DNA from: Hemicordylus capensis
Taxonomy: Eukaryota; Chordata; Lepidosauria; Squamata; Cordylidae
NCBI RefSeq assembly: GCF_027244095.1
Contig: NC_069662.1
Span: forward strand, 16,022,501 to 16,086,500
Reading direction: 5' to 3'
DNA: 64,000 nt
Shown here: positions 12,521 through 24,652 of the stretch, in pieces
Numbering within the stretch: the first letter of the stretch is position 1
Layout of the letters: each line of letters begins with the position of its first letter
Position numbers and translations under genes: made by a program
Notes under the pieces: model-generated
What the model saw: only the letters and a program-made list of their open reading frames with translations
What the model was told of the DNA's origin: nothing
Databases searched by the model: none

Positions 12521-15500
12521 CTTCAAACCACCCCTGCCCAGTTCTGTGCACATCCCTAATCCTAAATGTACTTCACTAATAAACCTATTTAGTTTAGACT
12601 CTACAGTAATCTCCATGTGTGTAACTTAAATAGCTGCAACAACTAAACTGTGCACTCGGTAACTGGAGTGGAAGCTTCCTTGGTGTTTTGCTAAACAGGC
12701 TGTTCAGGGGCGTAGCAAGATTGGAGTGGGATCAGAGACAAGATTTTGAAATGCCCCCCCCCCCCCCCCCAAGCTCAGCTCAGCTCAGCTCATGAAGTAA
12801 AGAAATCTTAAATGACGCTGAATAGTGGTAACAAAAAGCATACACACACACCTCTGTGCCACAATAGAACATCATCCTACATTATTTTTAAAAAGGCTCT
12901 GTAAATTGTGAACGATGCAAGTCATTTAATGGTACTAGAGAAAGACATGCTGTTCTGGTAGCTCCAGCTCTTAACACTCACATCAGTTTCGGAGGAAGAA
13001 TACAACTGGAAGAAGCCCGGGCGGGTAAGCAGCTGGGGGAGTCAGTCATGTGACTTGCCTCTGCCCCCCTCAACAGACAACTGTCTCCCCTTGCCCTATT
13101 ATAGTTACGCCCCTGAGGCTGTTCAACTTGCTCTCAGATGAGATCCTCACTCTCAGTCTTCCAGAGGAATCTGAAGACTGCTGTTTTTATTCAGGCCTTT
13201 GGTTCTAGAACTGCAGAAAGCGGCTGTGGGAGCCATTTTGTTTTTCTACCACCATTTTATCTTCTGATTTCCTGAAAATTCTAACAACATTTCAAGGAAC
13301 ATTAGTAAAAGCTTAAGTATGTATAGTGAAAGCACTATAGAGTTGAGTAACCCTTTGATTTCCTTTTAGTTGGTTGTAGCTGTGTTTATTTATTTTGAGT
13401 GCTTTTAATTGAAACCTTGTGACTGTTTTATTAGCTTCGTTTTAATTTGTTGTTTGCTATCATGGGGTCCTAGCACAAAGGTTGGAATATAAGTGCAAAT
13501 AATAAATAAATATTCCCCCAACCATTCGTTCCCGCCGAGGAAACATCAGCAACCCATTACGGACAATTAACCGGCAACTGGCAAGTTATAACAATACGTT
13601 CCCCCACTTTCAGGGTGCTGGTTGGTGCCCCTCTCCAGAGGGGGGATGTGAATGAAACGGGCAAACTCTATTCATGCCAGCAGTTACCAGGCAAATCGGG
13701 AAGATGTCAAGAAGTCAATTTGCAAAGTAAGTGCTTGGCTGGGTGGATTCTGCTTGCCTGCGGCGTTACCACTAAGGGAAGGAGTTGGGAACCCCGTCTT
13801 CTGCTGCACTGCTGGAGCACCTTCCCAGGGCTGCATCATGTGTGCTGAGATTCTGCAAACTGCCCTGCACAAGGACAGAAACTGGCTCAGGCAACAGAAT
13901 GCAAGTGAACGGAGAATCTCACAGAAATCAATATACGACTTCATTGCCAAGTTAGAATGCTTTTAGAGCCAGGTGCAGGGGATTAGGAATCAGCACTCCT
14001 GGGTTGTAGGTTCAATCCCCAGTTGTGGCAGAAAGGTAGTCATTTCTTGTGAGTTAAAGCTTGAATGGAAGGCAGTCTGAGTTCTATCCTCAGAGAGCTG
14101 GAGTGGAATAATGTAAGGTAAGCACAGAAGTCCTGGTTAAAAATCTCTCCTTAGCCACAAACTCATTAGGTGGCTTTAGATGAGTCATTTCCTGTCAGGG
14201 CAAACTAGACAAGATGGTGGCAACCCATGCAAATTCCTGCAAAGCAGTGGAAAACCATTTAAAGTTCAACATGAGTGGGTGGGATGGAGTGCCAAACCAT
14301 CAGCGCATAAAAAGATAAGTCTCAATAGATCAGACCAAAGGCCCATCCAATCTAGCATTCTGTTTCTCGCAGCAGCCAGCCAACTGCATCCAGGAAACAC
14401 AGAAGCAGGGTCTGAAGGCCTTTGCCCTCCGTTCTGCTCCTGTACCAGCAACTGGTCTGCAGTTATACTGCCTCTGAACATGGAGGTTCCATGTAGCCAC
14501 CAGCAGGGGCAGAGACACCATTGTGTGAATGGGTTCAAAGATCCCAGGCCACTGCCCCTCAGGGACCATGCTTTGCACCCCAGCCATGCTCCCGCATCTG
14601 ACGTCAGATGCAGGGTTGTTATTTCGCTCGCAAACAGGGCCACATAGCCCTGTTTATGAGCAAAATCTGGCCAGCATCGAGTTCGTAATGCAGCCAGAGC
14701 AGCTCTACCTGCCTTTTAAAGGCAGGAAGAGTCATTCCCAGCCATGCTGCAAAGGTGGTGCTGGCTGGATTTTGCTTGTAAACAGGGCCGCACAGCTCCG
14801 TTTGCAAGCGAAACCAGCACCGTGTTTGCAGCATGGCTGGGAGCGACTCTGGCAGTGAGAGCCGCTCCAACCGCACTGCAAACGAGGCACTGGCTGGACT
14901 TAGCTCACAAATGAGGCCAGGCAGCCCCGTTTGAGAGCTAAGCTACACACATCTCATGTCAGACGCATCTCATGTCAGACGCAGGGAGCACGGCTTAACC
15001 ACACGCACAGAGTCTGATGTCAGACACTTACGTCGGACACGGGTTGGGGGCTATGGTTATGGCGGTCGGCTGAACCCGGACCGCCACTAGTTTCCCTCTG
15101 ACCCTGGCCACGAGGATTAATAGTCAATGAGGTTTGGGAAGAGAGCTGGTCTTCTGGTAGCAAGCATGACTTGTCCCCTTAAGCTAAGCAGGATCTGCCC
15201 TGGTTGCAAACGAAAGGGAGACTAGAAGTGTGAGCGTTGTAAGATATTCCCCTTAGGGGATGGAGCCACTCTGGGAAGAGCATCTAGGTTCCAAGTTCCC
15301 TCTCTGGCTTCTTCAAGATAGGGCTGAGAGAGATTCCTGCCTGCAACCTTGGAGAAGCCGCTGCCAGTCTGTGTAGACAATACTGAGCGAGATGGACCTA
15401 TGGTCTGACTCAGTATATGGCAGCTTCCTATGTTCTATGTTCCTAATCTCCTCTTAAAACCAAAAATTAATGGCCATCACCACATTCTGTTGCAGCAAAA

Positions 15501-18500
15501 GGAATGCATCAGTTATGCATTGCCTGAATAAATGCTTTATTTTGTCTGTCCTGAATCTGCCAATCAGTTTTGTTGGACAACTCTGAGGTCAACTATTATG
15601 ACAGAAAAAGATAAACTTCTTTCTATCCACTCTCTCCACACCATCCACACTTTTTCTATGCACCTCTCCTCAAAGGAATTAAATCCCAGCACCACGACTT
15701 CATAGGAATTTAGTTTTGACCTAATTCCAAGGCATTGGTTCTCCCACCATAGCAACTTTGACTCTCAACCACCTCCCCTCCTAATATGGGGAAAATAATA
15801 TTGACCTGATTTTGTCAGCAATCTGGCCACCCAGAAGGGAAGGTCCAGGAAGATAGTTCACAATACAAACTGGGCTGCAGAAACTAAACACGGCTCAGAA
15901 TAGTTCTCTATATCAGGCTTGGGCTGAAAGCTGTCGACACAAGGGTTGACAAATGTTGTCTTCCAGTGGCTATCAGAAAGCTGTTGACGTGCTTTATAGT
16001 CCAAGCTGATAACTCTTGGCTGGCAGGGATTCAAGGCTTATCAGCCCTCTGCAAGAGGCATTTACTCCTCCTGATAGTTTCTAGCTGTGCTTTTCGCCTT
16101 GTGAAGAGTTCCTTTGCTGTGGAGTCAGTGGGGGTTGCCTGCATAGCTCATCTTCTAGTCTGTCCGTTGCTGTCTCTGCTGCCTCAGACTACTGTGCCTG
16201 CTCTGAAACATCAGCCGGACCTTCCTCAGCCATCTCTTGGGAACTGACAGCCGGGCTCTGACCCTCAGGCACCCCTGCATCGGCTGAAAGGCTGTCAGCT
16301 TCCCCTTCCTCCTTGCTATCTGAGATGGAGGGCATGACAGATTTAAGTTATTGGGGGCGGGGGGTCATTATTGGAAAGATAATGCTTTTTTTGACTCCTG
16401 GTGAGAAGATACTAAAAACTAACAGAAGTATTCAAAGGTAGTTCCAGAAGGATGGTCATGTTAATTATGTGGCAGCAAAGCCAACAAAGAGTCTTATGAC
16501 CCCTAAAAGTCAAACAAGTGTGTTGTAGCACATGCTTTTGTAGACTACAGTCCACCTCATAAGATGCATAAAATTTCATTCTCATTTACTGCAGCAGATA
16601 TGTGTGCTTATAGGTGGGGGAAAGTAAAGTTTTACTTCCAGAGCCTGAGCAGCACTCAAAAGTATTTACGCTTTTTATATAGCTACTTCTCTCATAAACT
16701 TAAAGTAATCTTATGTTTGTTTAACTAAGCTTTATTCAGAAACAACTCCATTTTTCTCCTTCCCATCCCTTTTCATTCAGACTCCAACCACCCCCACCCC
16801 CACCCCCACCACCACACTCCAGGTTCCCCAATGGGACAAAATTCTGATTAACAAAACATGAAAGGTTGAAAGATAGTATTCAGCAGTGCTCTTGAACCAA
16901 AGCATGAGTACAAGAGAACTAGAGGAATTGAGCTGGGACTCCCGCTGTGTCCCCACAGATCCTACTAACACATGTACTTCATTAGTCAGGATGTCAGCCA
17001 ATAGGATCAGATGGTCATAAAATGGCAGTCTATTCCAGTTTTATGTAAAGGTTAACTGAATATAAGATGAGCACAAATCATGCATAAGGATTACTGAAAT
17101 AATAGACTTGTTCATGACCTGAGAATCCCACCTTGGCACGGGTTCACACAATCACACTAATGTTGGTAACCCACAATAACCCTAGATTCAAACAATTGTG
17201 TGAACAAGCCTAATGTATGTGAAGCCCTTTGCAGGATCTAAAGTTCTCTACAAATTGTGTATTCAAGTGGTGGTAGCCTAAGTGTATATTTCTCCTCCTT
17301 TCAGGACCCAATGATGCAGTAAATATGTCTCTTGGCTTGTCTGTCTCTGTCCGTGGCTCTGAGATGCTGGTAAGCAATTCTCACTAGTACTTCTCAGTAT
17401 CTCAGTTTTGCACAGACATCATTACAGATACAGGAGGACCTTGATATTCACGGGTGTTCTGTTCTCAGCTGCAGCCACAGGTATGGAAACCATGAATATC
17501 GAGGCATTAAAGTCAATGGAATTGCGGGGCTTAGGTTCCTGGTCAGTCAAAAATTGCTCAAAAATGGCTGAAAATTGGCCAGATGGGGGGGGGGCAGGGG
17601 GAGCTCCTTACCATGCTTTGCTGCTGCTCCTGAGTTGCGCTGTGCCCCGGAATGCCCCCAAATCAGCCAACAATTGGCCCAAAATCACCAGGTTTGAAAG
17701 GAGCCATTTTGTGGCTCCAAGAAACAAAATGGCCGGAAATGACCTCCACAGTCATTTCCGGCTACCCCTGACCCACAGGTACACAAGGTCGGCATGTTTG
17801 GTTCCCCACCCCCTGCATATGCCAAGGTCGGGTGTCTTTTTCCTGACTGCGGATACGCAAATCCATGGATAATGAATCTGTGGATAACGAGGTTTCCCTG
17901 TATGCCATGGAATCATATAGAGCCGAGGAACACTATAAGTCAGTTATTCCAGCTCTGACACTGGCTGGTGCTTGTCCAACCTTTCTTTCAAAAAAACGAA
18001 ACAAAACACCAAGGAAATAAGCAGGTGAGGCCTCCTAGTCATGGCAACCTAATAACTTGCAGGAAGGAAGGTGGCAACAGAGTGTTAAAGTGTTAGCTAT
18101 AGAGACACTATTGCAAGGGAATGAACAAGCACACTACAAAAACACAATTGGGGCTGGTATTTCCTTTGTGGGTCCTGCCTGTTTCATGGTGCATGGCCTT
18201 CTTTCCTATCTGACCCTTTCCCTCCATAACTTGCTGTTTCTTCCTGTCTCACGAGGATTGTATCTCCAATTCCCCCACCCTGCTTTGAAGAACAGGTGTT
18301 AGAGCTTGATTTCAACCAGGCCTCAACATCAGTACCTTTGTTCATTAATTTATTAAAACTTTTATATGGCACCTTTTGGTTTTAAAAAAAGGCCTCAAGG
18401 CAGCTCAAAAGCATAAAATACTAAAATGCATTTTTAAAAATCTTTTAAAGAACCAGCAGGCTAAAAAATCCAAAAAACACACTAGTTAAACTTTATATAT

Positions 18501-21500
18501 AATTAAAAGCATGAGTAGAACAGAACAAGGTCTGCCTAAAAGACTGCACCAGGCAAACATGTCCATAATTTGGGTGCCACAACAAGGAAGGCCTTGCTCT
18601 GGTAGCCTCCCCATCTAACTTTCAAAGGCAGGACCATCAAGAGAAGGATCTTTTCAAAAGGTCTGAGTTGGCAGGCAATTCCATGTGAGAGAAGGCTGTC
18701 CTTTAGGTATGCTGGCAATAGGCCATTTAGGGCTTTCAAGGTCAAAATGAAGTCTTTTAATTGAGCACGGAAACAAAGCAGCACCCTGTGAAAGTCTTCT
18801 AATACTGGTGTCATATGTTCATGATGGTCAGCCCCGGTTAGTAAATAATCTGGCTATCATATTTATTTATTTATTTATTACATTTATATACGACCTCATA
18901 CAGATGTCTCATGGTGGTTTACAAACATTCTACTAGTTTAGTTTTAGGATGCATTTCAAACCCTGTGTATGATACATTACATTACTCTAGCTTGGATGTT
19001 ATTTGGGCCAGGGGCGTAGCAAGGTTGGAGTGGGCCCAGAGACAAGATTTCTTAAGAAATCTTAAATGAGGCTGACATTCACATCAATTTCGGAGGATGA
19101 ATACAACTGAAGGAAGCCTGGGGCGGGGGGCGTGCAGCTGGGGGAGTCAGTCATGTGACTTGCCTCTGGGGCCCCCCCCAAGACAGTGTGCCCCCAGACA
19201 ACTGTCTCCCCTTGCCCTATTATAGTTATGCCCCTGATTTGGGCACCATGGAGATCTGTGGGCAGATCATCTCTCTTCAAAATGCCTGCCTTTAGGAATT
19301 TGCAGAGAAGAGAATGTATCTGAACAAGTACAGAGTGTTTTTTTATCCCAGCGGTGTGAATAATTGGTGGCCTTCCCCTCACAGAAACGGGGACCAGTGC
19401 ACAAATTTTCAGGTCAAGGGGTCATGATTTCTTAATCGGTTTAAATTAACTGCTCCTAATCACTCCCTGCACGTGATGACTGCTAACCTCCCCCCGCCCT
19501 TGGTTCCACAGGTGTGTGGTCCCACAGTCCACCAGACCTGTGGGGGAAACATGTACATGAAGGGCTACTGCTTTCTCTTGGACCAAAACCTGAAGGAAAT
19601 TCAACACTTTCCTGAGTCTCTGCCAGGTGAGGCCAAGATAAAAGGAAGAAATGAAGCACATAGCAAACACCAGAGGTCAGCAATGGGGTGGGAAGACTGG
19701 GGGAAGAGGCATAGTGCTTGAGGAATGTATTGGCTGAATTTTGCAGAGACGGAGGGAAAAGACAGAGAGGGGGAGCAGGAAACCAAAGTTTTATTCTCTG
19801 TGTTCTTGTTGGAAAGGGTCAGTTTTCCTTAGCATTGTATATGAATGAATGTGTCCACCTATTTTTTAGCAGTATTTCTCTGCTTCTAATAACCATGAAA
19901 AAGGAAGAAATTCTGCTGAAGATGCTTTTTCCAAGCACGGGAAGTTCAGCCAAGGGGGAAGCTTGACCTTTTGAGTTGCTTGTCTCACAGCTGTTACAGA
20001 CAGGGGCATAGGGTGGCAGCCTAAGTTGATGGTGCACCAGAAATCTTTCTGCCATGTGGCTCAAAAACAAAAATTTTGAGATGCTCCACAAACTTGGTTC
20101 CTTGTTCTTCAGACTGAGAACATTGATGGTTTTATGATGCATCATTCTCACTACATGAACCTTTTTTCCTTCCCACATTACTTTTAAAAAAAGACATCTA
20201 AATGCTGCTTTTTGAGAGCTCTGTCTTTCCCCAACTTTGTTCCTCACTTATATAGGTCCTAAATTTTAAGAAAGATACACAAAATATGTTTTATAGCAAT
20301 TGAGACCATCTTCCCAAATGGTTATCTGAAAGACACGAGCCCTCTTCAGACATTATGAGCACCCCAGGTGTTCACAGTTACAGTGGGAAAAATCAGGGAG
20401 GAAGTCCTGTTGCTCCACTGTCAATCATCTCCTCATGCCTACAGTCACAGGTGCAGCACTATTTGTCTGAAGGGGGCACTGACATAACCATGATCACTAC
20501 AAATCTATGGATCTGTGGGCAGGGGGACTTCCTCCCCACATTTGTCTGCTTTAACCGTGAGTGCCCAGGGTGCTCATAACATCTGAAGAGGATTATGTAC
20601 AATACCATGAGGCTTTACAGACAGGGCTGGTACCCAAATCTCCTTCGGAAGAGAGTGTGTGCGTTCACACACCAGCCAAACTTATCCCGAAGTCCCTTCG
20701 AGATCCTTGGACCCACTCCACACACAAATCGGGCTTTGTCTTGCGAATTCTAGCTTATCTCGGTGTATTTCCGGGTTTTTAAAATGCTGGTTTTAAGCTA
20801 CTTTTTCTGAAAACGCCAGAGCAAATAGGGAGAGGCACTGACGTAGAATCATTAGCATAAGAGGGATACTCTCTTTAGAAATGCAGATATGGCTCTTTAG
20901 AAAGCTCTCCCCCACTCCCATTGGCTAGAAGGAAAACATGGAGGCATGCCATGTGAACTTGCATCAAAACGAAACCCAAGAGCAGAGAGGAGGGGCTGCT
21001 TCCCTCAACACTGTGAGTGTGTTTCGAAGTGGCTTTGCTCAACATTTACCCCGCAGCATGAAGCCATGTGCGAATAACTCTCAGATCAGGTTTCAGGACC
21101 ATCTTCTGCACTTCTGTTTTAAATTGTTTCCCAGCATAACAACAACATGAAACAAACAACAAAAGGCTAACAGATAATGTGATGAGGCTCTTGGTGGGGA
21201 GAGGCATTATCCATCCCTGCCTCTCCAGATTCCTCTTTTCTCTGCTTTAATAGCAACTGATATGGGTGGAGCAGGGGGCAGCAGTAAATGAGCTGCAGAT
21301 GTGGCTCATTCCCAATCACCTTTTCCCATGCCAGATGCATTGTTTTGTCTTGTCACCCCTGCCATGTTAATCCTAGGCATGCAGACTATTCATTCGCCCC
21401 TCCGACCTAGCTGCTCCTTAGCAGACAATTACGGACTGCACCTCCTACCTTGTATTTAACTGACAGATGATCAAATATTAGGAGTGTGTGCAGCTCCCAA

Positions 21501-24500
21501 ACTAGGGTAGGAGGCTTCTCATACCCTGTTCTTGATTATGTGAATGGGCCCTTATTTCCCCCCAACATCATACTGTTAAGATCTCTGGGATTGCTTTCAA
21601 TAGTCACCTGGAGTTTTATGCCAATTCCTGAAGGTTGCAGGTCATTCCTGTTGGGCTGACAACCCTACCCAACCCTAGCCTACCCTACATCTAGTACCCA
21701 CCAACCAAATGGTCAGCCAGGATGGGGCCACAAGCAGGGCCTCAGAGGCCAACCAAATGGCTTAGGTAGAATCATATGTGGCATGAGTATTGGGTGAACT
21801 TGACTTTGCTTTCCTTGCTCTTTTCTGGTTTTTAAAACTGGGGTTTCATCCTGAAATTGATGTTTCATTCCCTAGTATGTGCCGATCAAACCGCCGACAT
21901 AGTTTTTCTGATAGATGGCTCCGGAAGTATTCTACCTCCTCAATTCATTCAGATGAAGACATTTATTTCCAAAATCATGGAGAGTTTCCACAATACAAAA
22001 ATTCAGGTAACATTGGGATGGTGGCATTAGGGAGTGGCAGGTGAGATGGGGTGATAGCATCTTAGGTCAAAGTCTTGGTTGCATCATCTATATATATAAT
22101 TCTCCTGGGTGTGCCAGGGAAAATGCGTCCCGACAGCCCAGCTGATTGGTTGGGCTGTGTAGGCACCTGATTGGCTGGCGCAGCGCACCCAGAAGAATTT
22201 GACCAGCGGCGGGCCAGGCTGCGGGTGGCGATGGTGGCCGCAGGCCCGGCCCGGCCCAGCCACAGAGGCGAGGCAGCGGGCCTGGGCGAAGGCAAAGGCA
22301 AAGGCGGCACTTGGCCTGGTGGCAGGCCAGGCTGCGGAGACGCTGGGCCCAGCCGCAGAGGCGGCTCATGGCTAGGTGGCAGTGGAACCGGCCGCCAAGG
22401 CCAGACGCCCGAGGGAGGCTGGGGTGAGAGGGAACCGGGCAGCAGGACTTCCGTGTTTGTTGCCTGGGTGGAGGAGTGGAGGTGGTGGCAGCCGCCGCCC
22501 GGTAAATACTGTAAAATGAAATTCAGGAGGAGGGGGAGGGAAAGAGAGTGGGGCAGGGGGGAAGGCAAGAGAGAGTGGGGTGGGGGTGGGCAAAAAGGAG
22601 GGGGGAGGGGAGGGCAAGAGAGAGTGGGGGAGGGGAGGGCAAGAGAGTGGGGGGAGGACCAGGGGGGAGGGGAGGGAGGGCAAGAGAGAGTGGGGCAGGG
22701 GGAGGGGGGAGGGCAGGAGAGAGGAGCAGGGGGGGCAGGAGAGACGGGGCAGGAGGGTGAGAGAGAGGGCTGGGAGGTGGAAGGAGGGCAAGAGAGGGTG
22801 GGAGGGGAGGGGGCAAGAGAGAGTTGTGAGGGGGGGTGAGAGAGTGGCGAGGGAGGGAGGGGAATAGGGGCAAGAGGGGCAAGAGTGTGAGGCAGAAGGG
22901 AGGGGGATACAGCCAGCCCCAAAGAGAGCACAGATGCTCTGTGCGGGTTGGCTAGTTCAAGATATTGTTAACACCATCAGGACTCACACTCTGTTATCTT
23001 ACCTGAATAAGGGGTGTTCGTGCACTAGAGCCCTTTAGCATTCCTCATGAAATATTCATGAACTGTACCTCAGATGGAAGTGTGGCTTGTAGCAGGGCCT
23101 CCTCTGAAGGTCCAAACATCCAGCCAGGTAAGTTCCTGTGTGTGGGGACAATTACCCAGCTTTGGCTAGAGCTTTTTAATAGTTCCTCAAACAAGCCAAG
23201 AGGTTTTGCCCTGTATATTCTTGATCTCAGCCATGTTTACAAATCTTTTCTCAGCCTTTCCATTTTTCTGCATCCAACTCTCTCAATTTTAGTTTGCCTT
23301 GGTCCAATATGGAACCAGTTATAGAGAGCACTTTGACTTCATTCAGTACAAGAACACTCCAAATTCCAATACTCTTATCGAAGATGTGGTGCAGCTGGGA
23401 GGATTTACTTACACGGCTACATCTATCCAAAAAGTGGTGTAAGTGTTTCCTTTCATTCAAATGATTCAACCTGAGATGCAAGCATGTCAGCTATTTTGTT
23501 GTGTTTCCTACCGTCTTTTGTTAATCTCAAGTGGCCAGTGGGAGTGGATATCACAGAATTGGAGCTTCTTCTTTGCAAGGAAAGTCTAAAACATAAAAGG
23601 TTTTTCGTTTAAGGAAAAATAGGCAACTAAGATGAAGTCATCTGCACATTTCTCCCTCGCACTTTTTCCAGACGTGGTCTCTTTATCCAACAAAGAGGAT
23701 CCCGCAATGGAGCCTCTAAGATTCTCATTGTGATAACAGATGGGGAGAAAACGGGAGATCGCCTGCAGTACAGTGATGTGATGCCAGAGGTGGAGAATGC
23801 TGGAATCATCCGCTTTGCCATTGGGGTGAGGAAATTAGCAAATGAATCCTCAAGGCATGACAAGTTGAGCCATAAAGAAAGAATTGTGAGATCTGAATAG
23901 AGTATGCAACCTTCTTACATGGTCTTATACCGTTGATCTAAGGAACACAGGAAACTGCCTTATACTGAGTCAGATCATTGGTCCTTCCAGCTCAGTATTG
24001 TCTACTCCGACTAGCAGTGGTTCTCCTAGCCCTACCTGAAGATGCCAGGGAGATGCCTGGGACCTCCTGTGTGCAAAGCAGATGCTCTTCCACTGAGCTT
24101 CAGCCCCCCATCCTGTTGGGATTTGTGATTATTTAGCAAAGCACCAAGGGAGCTACCACTCCAGTTACAGAGTGCAGAGTTTAGTTGTTGCAGCTATTTA
24201 AGTAACACACATGGAGATCATTGTAGAATCTAAACTAAATAGGTCTATTATTGAAGTACTTTTGGGATTAGGGATGTGCACAGAACCAGGCAGGAGTGGT
24301 TCAAAGGTGGGTATGTGTGAGTGCATCTTTAAGGGTGGGGGAGGGTGCACTTATCCCTCCCTCCGCTTTCCCACTGCCAGTGCTCCATCTTTTAAAAAGT
24401 CCATTGGGGTGGCAGTGTACCTCCCTCCTGCCCCATTGCCCCCTTTACCGGAAGTAACTGGAAGTATCTGACATGCCTGTGTGTGCCGGGCTCAGGCACA

Positions 24501-24616
24501 GGCATGCCATGTATGCAGGGGCGTAGCAAGGTTGGAGTGGGCCCAGAGACAAGATTTTAAAATTGGTCCCCCACCCCCCACACTGCTCACTGAAGTTCAG
24601 CTCATGAAGCATAGTA

Positions 24617-24652
<36 letters not shown>

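Noticed and set aside
12185-12616. Frames with Cys-Val runs
   Set aside because: They read through a (CA)n microsatellite inside a MITE.
15141-15260. 5S rRNA gene
   Set aside because: Only the internal promoter part resembles 5S; the rest is SINE body repeated elsewhere in the window.
22062-22931. 289-codon Pro/Ser/Leu-rich frame on the - strand
   Set aside because: It is the complement of a purine-rich Helitron tract; composition, not coding.
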